64,000 bases of DNA from Sphingomonas prati (GTDB lineage Bacteria > Pseudomonadota > Alphaproteobacteria > Sphingomonadales > Sphingomonadaceae). The position numbers and the translations under genes are program-made. Location of the stretch: contig NZ_BMJP01000001.1 in assembly GCF_014643515.1 (NCBI RefSeq), positions 1,426,001 through 1,490,000 of the forward strand. The letters run 5' to 3'. The notes below the pieces were generated by a model. It was not told where the DNA came from and did not search any database. It saw only the letters and a list, made by a program, of their open reading frames with translations. Below, piece after piece: positions 53,834 to 63,014 of this stretch (position 1 is the stretch's first letter; every line of letters starts with the position of its first letter).

Positions 53834-53849
53834 GTTGGTGGACAGGGTA
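53834..53849. other. Putative attachment site, right end of island
   Basis: GTTGGTGGACAGGGTA, identical to 13505-13520, covering the CCA end and the 3' acceptor strand of tRNA-Tyr. Integration here keeps the tRNA intact. Confidence 0.8.
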
Positions 53850-53922
53850 GGGTTCGAACCTACGTAGGAGAAACTCCGGCAGATTTACAGTCTGCTGCCT
53901 TTAACCACTCGGCCACCTGTCC
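53836..53922 (-). tRNA. tRNA-Tyr (GTA anticodon)
   Basis: 87 bases. 5' GGACAGGTGGCCGAGTGG opens acceptor stem and D-arm; the anticodon arm contains CTGTAAATC (GUA), followed by a long class II variable arm and T-arm GGTTCGAACC. The acceptor stem closes with CCTGTCC plus encoded ACCA. It is the integration target of the adjacent integrase. Confidence 0.95.
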
Positions 53923-54062
53923 ACAGGCGTCCCTTGCGGGAGGCGGCTCAATGACGAATGCCGACCCGGCTGTCAACGCCACTCGTCGCCCCATGGTGCA
54001 GTAATCCACATGTTTGGACGGCCACGATTGGCTTATCCGCGGCGACCGGGCTAAGGGCCGCT

Positions 54063-54812
54063 ATGCGCAAAGGTCATCGCCCCTCATCCGCCGCCCCCGG
54101 CCGTCCCCGTATCTGGGGCAAGCATCCGGTTCTCGCCGCCCTCGCCAACCCGAACCGCGACGTCCGTCGCGTCTGGGGCACGCAGGAGGCGCTGGCCGGG
54201 CTGGACATCGACAAGTCAATCCCGATCACCTTCGCCCAGGGTCCCGACCTCGGCCGGCTGGTGCCGAGCGACGCGCCGCACCAGGGGCTGGTGATTGAGG
54301 TCGAGCCGTTGCCCGACATCTGGCTCGGCGATCTGCTCGAACTGGGTCAGGACAATGAACGCCCGCTCGTCATGCTCGATCAGGTCACCGATCCGCACAA
54401 TGTCGGCGCGATCATGCGGTCGGCCCTCGCGTTCGGCGCGCTTGGCATCATCACGCAGGACCGCCACTCCCCGCCCGAATCCGGCGCACTGGCGCGGTCG
54501 GCATCCGGCGCGCTGGAGGTCCTGCCCTGGATCCGCGTCGTGAACCTCGCCCGCGCGCTCGACGAGATTGGCGAGGCCGGCTACTGGCGCATCGGCCTGA
54601 CCGGCGACGCCCCCCGCACGCTCGACGAAGCGCTCGGCACAGCCAAGCTGGCGCTCGTCATGGGCTCGGAAGGCGAAGGCATGCGCGTCAACACCCAGGC
54701 CCACTGCGACACCCTCGCCCGCCTGCCGATCAGCGACGCGGTCGAAAGCCTCAACGTCTCGAACGCAACCGCGATCGCACTCTACGCCGCGTCCACCCGC
54801 AAGCTGGGCTGA
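54063..54812 (+). CDS. rlmB: TrmH-family RNA 2'-O-methyltransferase (RlmB type)
   Basis: 249 residues from MRKGHRPSSAAPGRPRIWGK. SpoU/TrmH motifs: LVMLDQVTDPHNVGAIMRSA (motif 1), LALVMGSEGEGMR (motif 2) and LPISDAVESLNVSNATAIAL (motif 3). It has the N-terminal substrate-binding extension typical of RlmB, which methylates G2251 of 23S rRNA, though TrmH-family specificity is hard to call. The frame is open upstream to 53958, but that part overlaps the tRNA flank. Confidence 0.88.
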   Translation: MRKGHRPSSAAPGRPRIWGKHPVLAALANPNRDVRRVWGTQEALAGLDIDKSIPITFAQGPDLGRLVPSDAPHQGLVIEVEPLPDIWLGDLLELGQDNERPLVMLDQVTDPHNVGAIMRSALAFGALGIITQDRHSPPESGALARSASGALEVLPWIRVVNLARALDEIGEAGYWRIGLTGDAPRTLDEALGTAKLALVMGSEGEGMRVNTQAHCDTLARLPISDAVESLNVSNATAIALYAASTRKLG

Positions 54813-54833
54813 GCACAGACTACACGTACCGTA

Positions 54834-54853
54834 CCCCCGCGCAGGCGGGGGTC
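54834..54853. terminator. GC-rich hairpin behind rlmB-like gene
   Basis: ACCCCCG-CGCAGG-CGGGGGT, 22 bp after the stop. Possible terminator, or a relative of the palindrome family that follows. Confidence 0.5.
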
Positions 54854-54920
54854 CAGCTCCGCACTCCGATCCGGATCCCCGCCTCCACGGGGGCACTAAG
54901 CCCGTGTCCACGCACCGACA

Positions 54921-54987
54921 GTTCCCCGGCGCAGGCCGGGGCCTAGGTGAAACGGCTGCGTCCAGGCCCCGGCCTGCGCCGGGGAAC
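54921..54987. repeat. GC-rich palindromic repeat, perfect 24-bp arms
   Basis: Arms 54921-54944 and 54964-54987 are exact inverted repeats (GTTCCCCGGCGCAGGCCGGG... and its complement) with a 19-base loop. It separates two convergent genes (rlmB-like and ferredoxin), suiting a bidirectional terminator/REP element. Confidence 0.8.
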
Positions 54988-55009
54988 GACTAAGAGGCAG
55001 TCGCAGCCC

Positions 55010-55327
55010 TCAATCCTCCGGCGCGATCGCCACCTTCAGCCCGTCGAGCGCCTCATCGAACGGGATCTGGCACGACAACCGCGACGTCGGCGTGCGCGCG
55101 TCCGAACTGTCGAGCAGGTCGTCCTCGTCCGCGTCCATCGGCAACAGCTTGTCGGCAAACGCCGGATCGACCACGATGTGGCATGTCGCGCACGAACAGC
55201 ATCCGCCGCACAGTGCGAGCAATTCGTCGATCCCCGCGTCGCGGATGACCTCCATCACCGACAGCCCGGCTTCGCCTTCGATCGGATGTTCGGTCCCGTC
55301 GCGCGTGACGACAATCAACTTGGGCAT
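55010..55327 (-). CDS. 2Fe-2S ferredoxin, adrenodoxin type
   Basis: 105 residues. Cluster ligands [10 protein letters not shown] (C-x5-C-x2-C) at about 40-50 and the last in RLSCQIPF near 86. Electron carrier in the cytosol for P450, Rieske-type oxygenases or Fe-S assembly. No partner gene adjacent. Start [14 protein letters not shown] at 55327; the frame is open much further upstream but only as a shadow of the divergent glycosylase gene. Confidence 0.93.
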   Translation of the reverse strand: MPKLIVVTRDGTEHPIEGEAGLSVMEVIRDAGIDELLALCGGCCSCATCHIVVDPAFADKLLPMDADEDDLLDSSDARTPTSRLSCQIPFDEALDGLKVAIAPED

Positions 55328-55411
55328 TAGGGCATCCTTCCGACGAACCGTCCTGGTCGCGCTATGTCCGCGTGCCCCGGCGAACGCAAGCGTAGCAGAC
55401 AGGTCAAACGC

Positions 55412-56029
55412 ATGGGATTGAACGCGGAAGACCTCGACGCCGGCCTCACCGCGCTGGCGGCGATCGAACCGGCGTTCGCGGCCAGCATCGGGCGGATCGG
55501 CATGCCCGCGCCGCGCATCTACGACCGCGGCCACGCCACCCTGCTCCGCACCATCGTCGGGCAACAGGTCAGCGTCGCGTCCGCCGCCGCGGTCTGGACC
55601 CGGCTGGAGGCGCTCGTCGGCCCCGGCCTCCCGCTCGACACCCTCGCGACGATGTCGGACGAGACACTCCGCACCGCCGGGCTCTCCCGCCAGAAATCGG
55701 CCTATGCGCGCAGTCTCGCGGACGAGGTGCTGACCGGCCGACTCCATCTCGACGCGCTCCCCGCCGACGACGAAGCCGCGATCGCCGCGCTGGTCGCGGT
55801 CAAGGGGATCGGCCGCTGGTCCGCCGAAATCTACCTGCTGTTCGCCGAGGGGCGCCCCGACGTCTGGCCGGCGGGCGATCTCGCGATCCAGATCGAGGTC
55901 GGCCGGCTGCTCGGCCTGCCGGCGCGTCCGACCGAACGCGAAACCCGCGCGCTGGCCGAACCCTGGCGGCCACATCGCGGGGCGGCCGCGATCTTCGCCT
56001 GGGCGCATTACAACACGCTCGTGCTCTAG
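55412..56029 (+). CDS. DNA-3-methyladenine glycosylase II family (AlkA-like)
   Basis: 205 residues from [12 protein letters not shown]. Helix-hairpin-helix and GPD motif: [20 protein letters not shown], then WPAGDLAIQ with the catalytic aspartate. [20 protein letters not shown] is the conserved early helix. It removes alkylated bases in base excision repair. Compact form lacking the AlkA N-terminal domain. An ATG at 55364 would add 16 residues. Confidence 0.9.
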   Translation: MGLNAEDLDAGLTALAAIEPAFAASIGRIGMPAPRIYDRGHATLLRTIVGQQVSVASAAAVWTRLEALVGPGLPLDTLATMSDETLRTAGLSRQKSAYARSLADEVLTGRLHLDALPADDEAAIAALVAVKGIGRWSAEIYLLFAEGRPDVWPAGDLAIQIEVGRLLGLPARPTERETRALAEPWRPHRGAAAIFAWAHYNTLVL

Positions 56030-56106
56030 AACCGTCCGCCACTGGTCAACGAACGACGCCTGCGGTATCAAATTTTAAACCGGTCCAGGTACAGGACCGT
56101 CTGCCT

Positions 56107-57189
56107 ATGGATAGTTGGAACGTACATGATCTGCCGACGGCCGCCACGGTCGAGTCCGGGCCGGTATCCGCCGACCAGGAATCGTCCGGGGTGAACGCCG
56201 CCGCGCCACGCCGGCTCGACCGTCCGCCGGTCGCCACCGACCGCGCCACGTTCGCGCCGGACTTCGGTTGCCGCTTCGCGATCTTCGGCGATGCGGAAGA
56301 GGAATTTGACTGGACACAGCCGGTCCGCCGCGATGCGCGCGCCACCACCGCGATGCTGGCACTGCCCGCCGCCAACCGGCGGTTCATCGACCGCGGCATC
56401 GTGCCGACCTATCTCGTCGACTACCCCGTGGTCGAAACGCCCGCCAGCGCCGAGGCGGTCCGCGCCATGATCGAAGCCGGCGAATGCGAGGTTGGGACCC
56501 AGCTCCACCCCTGGGTCAACCCGCCCTATGACGAGGTCGTGTCCCAACCCAACAGCTTCGTCGGCAACCTGCCGCGCGCGCTGGAACGCGCCAAGCTCCA
56601 CGCGCTGACCACTCAGATCGAGGTCGCCACCGGCGTCCGCCCGGTCATCTACCGCGCCGGGCGCTACGGCATCGGCCCGAACACGGCCGGCCTGCTGGCG
56701 GAGGCGGGCTACCGGCTCGACGTCTCGGTCCGCGCGCTGTTCGACTATAGCGACCAGACCGGCCCCAATTTTGCCGCCCACCCGGTCTGGCCCTGGTGGG
56801 TCTCGCCGACGATGCTCGAACTGCCGCTGACCGCCGGCTACACCGGCCTCCTCAACCGCCACTCCCAGCTGCACCGCCACGTCACGCTACGCGGCCCGCT
56901 CGCACGCCTGCGCCTGCTCAACCGCGTCGCGCTGACGCCGGAGGGGATGCCGCGGGCCGAGGCATTGGCCGTGATCGACCGGCTGCTCGAGGAGGGCATC
57001 ACGCTGTTCAGCCTGTCGTTCCACACCCCCTCGGTCGTCCCCGGCCACACGCCCTATGTGCGCGACCAGGCCGATCTGAAGACCTTCTGGAGCTGGTGGG
57101 ACGCCGTCTTCGACCGCTTCGACCGCCACGGCGTCAAGCCCGCCCGCGCCAGCGAAATCATCGCCGCCGCGGTGCCAAGGACCGCATAA
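56107..57189 (+). CDS. Polysaccharide deacetylase-like protein
   Basis: 360 residues, no signal peptide. FGCRFAIFGDAEEEFDW contains the expected D(x)E/E metal-side residues, GTQLHPWVNPP the HxxxH-like ligands, and SFHTPSVVPGHTPYV the late histidines. It matches WalW/polysaccharide deacetylase proteins in surface glycan loci. Neighbouring flippase and acetyltransferase-like genes support a role in exopolysaccharide or capsule modification. Confidence 0.85.
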   Translation: MDSWNVHDLPTAATVESGPVSADQESSGVNAAAPRRLDRPPVATDRATFAPDFGCRFAIFGDAEEEFDWTQPVRRDARATTAMLALPAANRRFIDRGIVPTYLVDYPVVETPASAEAVRAMIEAGECEVGTQLHPWVNPPYDEVVSQPNSFVGNLPRALERAKLHALTTQIEVATGVRPVIYRAGRYGIGPNTAGLLAEAGYRLDVSVRALFDYSDQTGPNFAAHPVWPWWVSPTMLELPLTAGYTGLLNRHSQLHRHVTLRGPLARLRLLNRVALTPEGMPRAEALAVIDRLLEEGITLFSLSFHTPSVVPGHTPYVRDQADLKTFWSWWDAVFDRFDRHGVKPARASEIIAAAVPRTA

Positions 57190-57200
57190 CCAACCGTCAA

Positions 57201-57310
57201 GTTCCCCGGCGCAAGCCGGGGCCCAGGTGAAACCGCGTCACACTGCTGTCGAAGCGTTGAGGAAGCCGCTGCTGCAAAGCCCCACCGAGGCCCCGGCCTT
57301 CGCCGGGGCA
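57201..57310. repeat. GC-rich palindromic repeat with longer loop
   Basis: Left arm GTTCCCCGGCGCAAGCCGGG at 57201, right arm GAGGCCCCGGCCTTCGCCGG ending near 57308, with about 65 bp between. Lies between the convergent deacetylase and flippase genes. Confidence 0.65.
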
Positions 57311-57323
57311 CGAATTGCTCGGG

Positions 57324-58811
57324 TTACCGCCGCAGCAACAGCCGCATCGCCTCCAGCACCGTTGTGCGCGCAAAGGTCATCACCAGCCCGCAATACACCG
57401 CACCCCCAACCACAACGAGCACCGCCAGCCGCAGAGCCGGGCTCCGCATGTCGATCAGCTGGTCCACGCCCAGCACCGCCAGCGCCATCACGATCCCCGA
57501 TCCCAGCCCCGGCAACGCCGCACGAACCATCGCCTTCGCGGTCACCCCGATCACCGGCATCGCCAGCCATGCGGTCGCCAGCATCAGCAGCGGCGTCCCC
57601 CACGCCCAGGCACTCGCCAGCCCGATCCCGCCGCCGATCGCATGGATTCCGACGATGAACGCCACCGGCATGATCACCGCGCCGCACGCGCTCACCCGCA
57701 CCTGCACGCCCGGCTGCCCCAGCGCGGTCGCGGCCGGCGAGAACAGGATCTGCATCGCCAGCGCCGGCATCGCCAGCGCCACGATCCGCACCAGCGGCAC
57801 CGCCTCCGCCCACTTCTCGCCCAGCACCGTCAGGATGAGCGGCTCGGCCGTCGCCGCCAGCCCCAGGCAGAACGGCGCCGCGATCAGCATGACGATCCGC
57901 GCCGCTTTGCCGAACCCGTACGCCACCGCAGCCCGGTCGTTCTGAATTCGCGCATAAGCGGAAAAGGCAACGTCGTTCAGCGGCGGGATGAACTTGGACG
58001 TCACGATCTGCGAAAGGAACAGCGCGGTCGTGTAAAGCCCCAGTTCATGCGGCGCGAGCGCGCGCCCGCCGATCGCGACGTCGGCCTGGGTCTGCACGAA
58101 CCACAGGAACTGGCTCAGGATCATCGCGCCGCCGAACATCCAGGTGCCGCCCATCCCGGCGAACCGGAAACTCGGCCACACCAGCGCGCGCGCCGCGATC
58201 GTCATGCCGATCGCCCGGGTCCAGAACAGCGCGATCGGCGCCATCACCAGCGTCCACACCCCCGCCCCCGCCAACGCACAGGTCAGCGCAGTCAGCGCCC
58301 CCGCGATCGCGCCGGCGAAATTGACCTGCGCCTCCCGCCGGAAATCCATCCGCCGCGCCAGCAATGCGGACGGCAACGCGATGAACGGGGTCGAGATGTA
58401 GATCAGCGCCTGTACGCGCAGCATGTGCGTCACCATCGGCTGCCGGAAATACGCGGCGGCGAGCGGCGCCAGCAGCACCTGCGCCAGCGCGATCGATCCA
58501 TTCAGCATGATCAGCAGGCCGAACACCTGCCGCACCTTGCGGTCGTCGATCTCCTTGGCCTGGATCAGCGAACTGGCGAACCCGTATCCGCATAGCAGGT
58601 TCAACAGCACCAGGATGCTCTGCGTCATCGCGAACAGCCCGTAATCGGACGGCTGCAGCAACCGGATGACGAAGAACGTCGCGGTCCACATCACCATCTG
58701 CGCCGCGAACTGACTGCCCGACCGCCACAGCACGGCCGTCATCACCCGCTTGGCAAAGCCCGCGGGTTCGCCCGCATCCGTGATTCGCTCTTCCGGCACC
58801 ATCCCGCTCAT
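57324..58811 (-). CDS. Polysaccharide flippase (Wzx/MATE-like)
   Basis: 495 residues with about 12-14 membrane segments. The opening MTAVLWRSGSQFAAQMVMWT and RLLQPSDYGLFAMTQSILVL are typical of WzxC/lipopolysaccharide biosynthesis flippases. It moves lipid-linked glycan repeat units across the inner membrane. Divergent from the GNAT-like gene, with about 75 bp between their starts. Confidence 0.92.
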   Translation of the reverse strand: MSGMVPEERITDAGEPAGFAKRVMTAVLWRSGSQFAAQMVMWTATFFVIRLLQPSDYGLFAMTQSILVLLNLLCGYGFASSLIQAKEIDDRKVRQVFGLLIMLNGSIALAQVLLAPLAAAYFRQPMVTHMLRVQALIYISTPFIALPSALLARRMDFRREAQVNFAGAIAGALTALTCALAGAGVWTLVMAPIALFWTRAIGMTIAARALVWPSFRFAGMGGTWMFGGAMILSQFLWFVQTQADVAIGGRALAPHELGLYTTALFLSQIVTSKFIPPLNDVAFSAYARIQNDRAAVAYGFGKAARIVMLIAAPFCLGLAATAEPLILTVLGEKWAEAVPLVRIVALAMPALAMQILFSPAATALGQPGVQVRVSACGAVIMPVAFIVGIHAIGGGIGLASAWAWGTPLLMLATAWLAMPVIGVTAKAMVRAALPGLGSGIVMALAVLGVDQLIDMRSPALRLAVLVVVGGAVYCGLVMTFARTTVLEAMRLLLRR

Positions 58812-58885
58812 TACGCATGTTTCACCGGTTCGGGTGCATGAACGGTGAAGACCGCTCTTTTGTACGGATCACCGGGGACCAAACA

Positions 58886-60124
58886 ATGGAACGCAAAGAC
58901 GCTGGTAACGCTTCCGCGCTAACCTACGTCACGATTCGTCCCTTCCCGAAAGTCACCATGCACCTCGACCGCATCCACGCCGCGCCGCCCGTCGCCCCTG
59001 CGGTCGCGGTGTGCGTGCGCGCGGTCGATGCGGCGCAGATGTCCGCGCTGATGGCCGACTGGGCGGCGCTCGTGCCACATGCCGCGGAACCTAACGCCTT
59101 CGCCGAACCGTGGTTCGCGGCGGCATCGGCGCATCTCCCCGGCGCGAACGACATCCGGCTGCTCGTCGTGCGGCAGGGGCGCGTCCTGATCGGCCTGCTG
59201 CCGGTCTGCATCGCACGGCACTATGGCCGGCTGCCCGTCGCACACGTTCAGAACGCGCTCCACTATCACAGCTTCCTCGGCACGCCGCTCGTCCGCGCCG
59301 GACTTGAAGCGCTGTTCTGGGGCGCGATCCTCGATCAGCTCGACGAAGCGCGCTGGGCACGCGGCCTGTTCCACCTGACCGCCATCCCCGCGGACGGCCC
59401 GGTCCACCGCGGGCTGGTCGCCGCGGCGGCGACGCGCGGGCGGCCCTGCGACATCGTCCACCGCCACGACCGCGCGCTGCTTCAGTCGACGCTCGGCCCC
59501 GCGGCCTATTACGAGCACACCGTCCGCAAGAAGAAGCGCAAGGAGATCAAGCGCCTCGAACAGCGACTCGCCGAAGCCGGCACCGTCGCCACGCGCCACT
59601 TCGCGGTCGGCGACGATCTCGACGCCTGGACCGACGCGTTCCTGACGCTGGAGGCCTCGGGCTGGAAGGGTACCGCCGGTTCCGCCCTCGCAAGCCGCCC
59701 CGAAACCGCCGCCTTCTTCCGCGCCGCACTCCGGGGCGCGCACGAAGCGGGCCGGCTCGACCTGCTGCGGATCGACCTCGACGGCGCGCCCGTTGCGATG
59801 CTCGTCAACTTCCTCACCGCGCCCGGCAGCTTCTCGTTCAAGATCGCGTTCGACGAGGCCTATGCGCGCTTCTCCCCCGGCGTCCTGATCCAGATCGCCA
59901 ATCTCGACATTCTGGATCACACCGACATCGCCTGGATGGACAGCTGCGCCGTCGAAAACCATTCGATGATCAACAGCCTGTGGGGCGAACGCCGTACTTT
60001 GGTCCGCCTCACCGTGCCGCTCGCCGGCCCGCGCCGCGGGCTGACCTTCACGCTCTCCCGCCTCGCCGAACGGCTCGCCGCCCGCGTCCGCCGATCCTCA
60101 CCGGAGCCGTCCCATGCCGATTGA
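58886..60124 (+). CDS. GNAT/FemAB-like acyltransferase (BioF2/CelD type)
   Basis: 412 residues from the ATG at 58886, which has GGGGA upstream (an earlier in-frame ATG at 58817 is possible). N-terminal half AEPWFAAASAHLP and LLVVRQGRVLIGLLPV, a lysine-rich link (YEHTVRKKKRKEIKRLEQRL), then TLEASGWKGTAGSAL and FKIAFDEAYARFSPGVLIQI, the CelD/FemAB-type acetyltransferase signature. Probably modifies a surface glycan precursor. The last 11 bp overlap the cupin-like gene. Confidence 0.88.
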   Translation: MERKDAGNASALTYVTIRPFPKVTMHLDRIHAAPPVAPAVAVCVRAVDAAQMSALMADWAALVPHAAEPNAFAEPWFAAASAHLPGANDIRLLVVRQGRVLIGLLPVCIARHYGRLPVAHVQNALHYHSFLGTPLVRAGLEALFWGAILDQLDEARWARGLFHLTAIPADGPVHRGLVAAAATRGRPCDIVHRHDRALLQSTLGPAAYYEHTVRKKKRKEIKRLEQRLAEAGTVATRHFAVGDDLDAWTDAFLTLEASGWKGTAGSALASRPETAAFFRAALRGAHEAGRLDLLRIDLDGAPVAMLVNFLTAPGSFSFKIAFDEAYARFSPGVLIQIANLDILDHTDIAWMDSCAVENHSMINSLWGERRTLVRLTVPLAGPRRGLTFTLSRLAERLAARVRRSSPEPSHAD

Positions 60125-60974
60125 GCCCGTCTTCGCGCCCGCCGCCCTCGCGGATTTCAAGACGCTCTATCCCGAGCGTCCCGGCCGTATCGATCACAGC
60201 CTGGCCGGCCACCCTGCCTTCGCGCTTGATGCGCTGGTCGATCTGGCGACCCGGCTCGATCCGGCGCAAGTGGAGTATAATCGCGGCGACCTGCCCGTCG
60301 GCGTCGATCCGAAGGCGGACGTCGCAAACGGGCTCGACATCGCCGCCACGATCCGATCGATCGAGGACAACGGATCCTGGATGGTCCTGAAATTCGTTGA
60401 GCGCGATCCCGTCTACAGGGCGATCCTGGAGGAGACGCTCCACGAACTGCGCCCTGTCGTGGACCCCACCACCGGCCCGATGTTGAAAATGGAGGGTTTC
60501 ATTTTCGTCTCGTCGCCCGGCTCGATGACGCCGTTCCACTTCGATCCCGAACACAATATCCTGCTGCAACTTCGCGGCACCAAGACGATGACCGTCTTCC
60601 CCGCGGACGACCCGACCATCGCCGGCCCGCTCCAGCACGAAACCTTCCACATGGGCGGCCACCGCAACCTGCCGTGGCAGGACGCCTTTCTGGCCAAGGG
60701 CGTCGCGGTCGAACTCGAACCCGGCCAGGCCGTCCACGTGCCGGTCAAGGCGCCGCATTTCGTCCGCAACGGTCCCGCCACCTCGATCTCCTTCTCGATC
60801 ACCTGGCGATCGGAATGGAGCTACCGCGAGGCGAGCGCGCACGGCCTGAACGCCATCCTGCGCCGCACCGGCATCGACCCTGCCATGCCCGCCCGCTTCC
60901 CCGCACAGAACCACGCCAAGTCCGCTGCCTACCGCGCGATCGGGAAAGCCCGCACGATCCTCGGCAAGGACTGA
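60114..60974 (+). CDS. Cupin-like (JmjC-type) protein
   Basis: 286 residues. SMTPFHFDPEHNILLQLRGT supplies the HxD iron ligands and VHVPVKAPHFVRNG the second histidine, as in Fe(II)/2-oxoglutarate-dependent cupin/JmjC hydroxylases. The start overlaps the GNAT-like gene by 11 bp, so the two are co-expressed. Joint action on one substrate is inferred. No signal peptide. Confidence 0.88.
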   Translation: MPIEPVFAPAALADFKTLYPERPGRIDHSLAGHPAFALDALVDLATRLDPAQVEYNRGDLPVGVDPKADVANGLDIAATIRSIEDNGSWMVLKFVERDPVYRAILEETLHELRPVVDPTTGPMLKMEGFIFVSSPGSMTPFHFDPEHNILLQLRGTKTMTVFPADDPTIAGPLQHETFHMGGHRNLPWQDAFLAKGVAVELEPGQAVHVPVKAPHFVRNGPATSISFSITWRSEWSYREASAHGLNAILRRTGIDPAMPARFPAQNHAKSAAYRAIGKARTILGKD

Positions 60975-60987
60975 ACCTTCGGGAAAG

Positions 60988-61914
60988 TCAGTGCTTGAAC
61001 CGGTGCACCACCGCGACGACCACACCGCCCACGACCACACCCAGCACACCTGCCGCGGCCGCGGACACGATCCACTCCACCGCACCACCGACCGCCGGCA
61101 TCGCAGACCCCGCCGCGACAGCCCAGTCATGCACCAGATGCGCCGGGGCCGTGACGCCGAACCCCTCCAGCCCGTGCAGCAGGATGCCACCACCGACCCA
61201 CAGCATCGCCGCCGTACCGATGATGCTGAGCGCCTTCATCAGGATCGGCATGCCCTTCACCAGGCCCCGCCCGAACATCGCCATGCCGGACGACGGCTTG
61301 CGCGACAGATACAGCCCGATATCGTCCATCTTCACGATCAGCGCGACCGCGCCGTACACCGCGACGGTGATCAGCACGCCGACCACCGCCAGCACGATCG
61401 CCTGGTTCCAGATCGTCCCCGACGCCACCTCGTTCAGCGCGATCACCATGATCTCCGCCGACAGGATGAAGTCGGTACGGATCGCCCCGCCGACCTTCTG
61501 TTCCTCAAGCGCCTTGCTATCGAGTGTCGCTTCCGCCTCGGCCGCATGATCATGCCCGCCGCCGAACGCCTCGAGCAGTTTCTCCGCCCCTTCGAAGCAG
61601 AGGTAAGTGCCGCCCAGCATCAGCAGCGGGTTGAGCGCCCAAGGCGCGAACGCGCTCAGCGCCAACGCGACCGGCAGGATGAAGATCAGCTTGTTGCGCA
61701 GCGACCCCTTCGCGATCCGCGCGATGATCGGCAGCTCGCGGTCCGGGCTGAACCCCACGACATAGTTGGGCGTCACCGCGGCATCGTCCACCACCACGCC
61801 GGCCGCCTTGGTCCCGGCCTTGCCCGCCGCCGCGCCGATATCGTCGAGCGACGCCGCCGCCAGCTTCGTGATGCCGGCGATATCGTCCAGCAGGGCTACC
61901 AGTCCCGATGCCAT
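60988..61914 (-). CDS. DUF808 family membrane protein
   Basis: 308 residues starting MASGLVALLDDIAGITKLAA, the family hallmark, with GAAAGKAGTKAAGVVVDDAA and VTPNYVVGFSPDRELPII after it. About 6-7 membrane segments. Related to E. coli YedI; function unknown. Convergent with the cupin-like gene, leaving only 13 bp between the stops. Confidence 0.93.
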   Translation of the reverse strand: MASGLVALLDDIAGITKLAAASLDDIGAAAGKAGTKAAGVVVDDAAVTPNYVVGFSPDRELPIIARIAKGSLRNKLIFILPVALALSAFAPWALNPLLMLGGTYLCFEGAEKLLEAFGGGHDHAAEAEATLDSKALEEQKVGGAIRTDFILSAEIMVIALNEVASGTIWNQAIVLAVVGVLITVAVYGAVALIVKMDDIGLYLSRKPSSGMAMFGRGLVKGMPILMKALSIIGTAAMLWVGGGILLHGLEGFGVTAPAHLVHDWAVAAGSAMPAVGGAVEWIVSAAAAGVLGVVVGGVVVAVVHRFKH

Positions 61915-62011
61915 GTCATGCTGTCCCTGTTCCGTGTCGACGCAGGGTTTGCCCCCACCTGCGCCCGAATAAGTCGGCGGCGGAGGCACATCGCCCCCGC
62001 CGCTTGAGGCC

Positions 62012-62851
62012 TCAGCCCCAGATGGTCGGGTTCGCGCCCGGCCCGGTGTACAGCACCAGCAGGTCCGTCCCGGCACCCAGCGTCAGCTTGGTGTCGCCGT
62101 CCGCCATCCACACGCCACCGGCCAGGAACGGTTCGCCGTCGATCGTGCCGTCGCCCGCCAGCGGCACCAACCAGATCGGCCGCCCGTCGCTGCGCAACGT
62201 GCCTTCGCCCGTCAGCGACCAGCGCTCCAGCACGAATTTCGGGCTGTCCGCCATCATGATCCGCCCGTCCGTGATCGGCGCAGGAGTGTAGGGCGGCACG
62301 TACGGCACCGCGTCCGACACCGCGACGCCGTCGTCCAGATGCAGTTCGCGATCGCTGCCATAATCGTACAGCCGGTACGTCAGGTCGACATTCTGCTGCA
62401 CCTCGACCAGCGTCAGGCCGGGCCCGATGGCGTGCACGGTGCCGGCGGCCGAGTAATAGAAGTCGTCCTTCTTCACCTTGTGCCACACCATGTCGTCGTC
62501 GATCGACCCGTCGAGCGACGCCGCGCGCAGTTCGTCCGCGGTCATCGGCTCCTTCGTGCCGATCGCGATCGTCGCGTCGGGCTCCGCCGCCAGGATCACC
62601 CAGGCCTCGCTCTTGCCACGCGGATAACCACGCGCCTGCGCCTGCGCATCGTCCGGATGCACCTGGATCGACAGCTTCTGGCTCGTGAACAAATATTTCA
62701 CGAGCAGGTCGGTATCGCGCCCGTCGGGGTGCTGGAACCAGATCTCGCCGACCTTCGCTCCGCCCGGCTCGACCGGATCGAACCCGGCCCAAAGGGTTTC
62801 ACGCCCCCACGGCTTCTCCACGCGCTTGGTTTCCAGACGGACGGCCGGCAT
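62012..62851 (-). CDS. manA: Class I mannose-6-phosphate isomerase
   Basis: 279 residues, short form. KPWGRETLWAG at the start, IQVHPDDAQAQ with zinc-site residues, KSEAWVIL, and GTVHAIGPGLTLVEVQQNVD, then LTYRLYDYG. It interconverts fructose-6-P and mannose-6-P, feeding GDP-mannose for the glycan genes nearby. Cytosolic. Upstream of the DUF808 gene in the same direction with a 97-bp gap. Confidence 0.95.
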   Translation of the reverse strand: MPAVRLETKRVEKPWGRETLWAGFDPVEPGGAKVGEIWFQHPDGRDTDLLVKYLFTSQKLSIQVHPDDAQAQARGYPRGKSEAWVILAAEPDATIAIGTKEPMTADELRAASLDGSIDDDMVWHKVKKDDFYYSAAGTVHAIGPGLTLVEVQQNVDLTYRLYDYGSDRELHLDDGVAVSDAVPYVPPYTPAPITDGRIMMADSPKFVLERWSLTGEGTLRSDGRPIWLVPLAGDGTIDGEPFLAGGVWMADGDTKLTLGAGTDLLVLYTGPGANPTIWG

Positions 62852-63014
62852 CGCATTCTCCTGAACGGGACCCCTCTAGAAGGAGTCGGCATTGAGGGAA
62901 CGTACCGTCTCGGCGAGTGGTTTCAAAGCCGGGTTGTCCGGACTGGACTTAATCCCGATCAATCGGCATGGGACGGGTCCACGCTGATACAGGGTTAGCA
63001 GGAACGGGTCTGAA

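Noticed and set aside
53958-54062. Upstream extension of the rlmB-like gene
   Set aside because: The extra 35 residues would begin right beside the tRNA and match nothing in the family; the ATG at 54063 fits.
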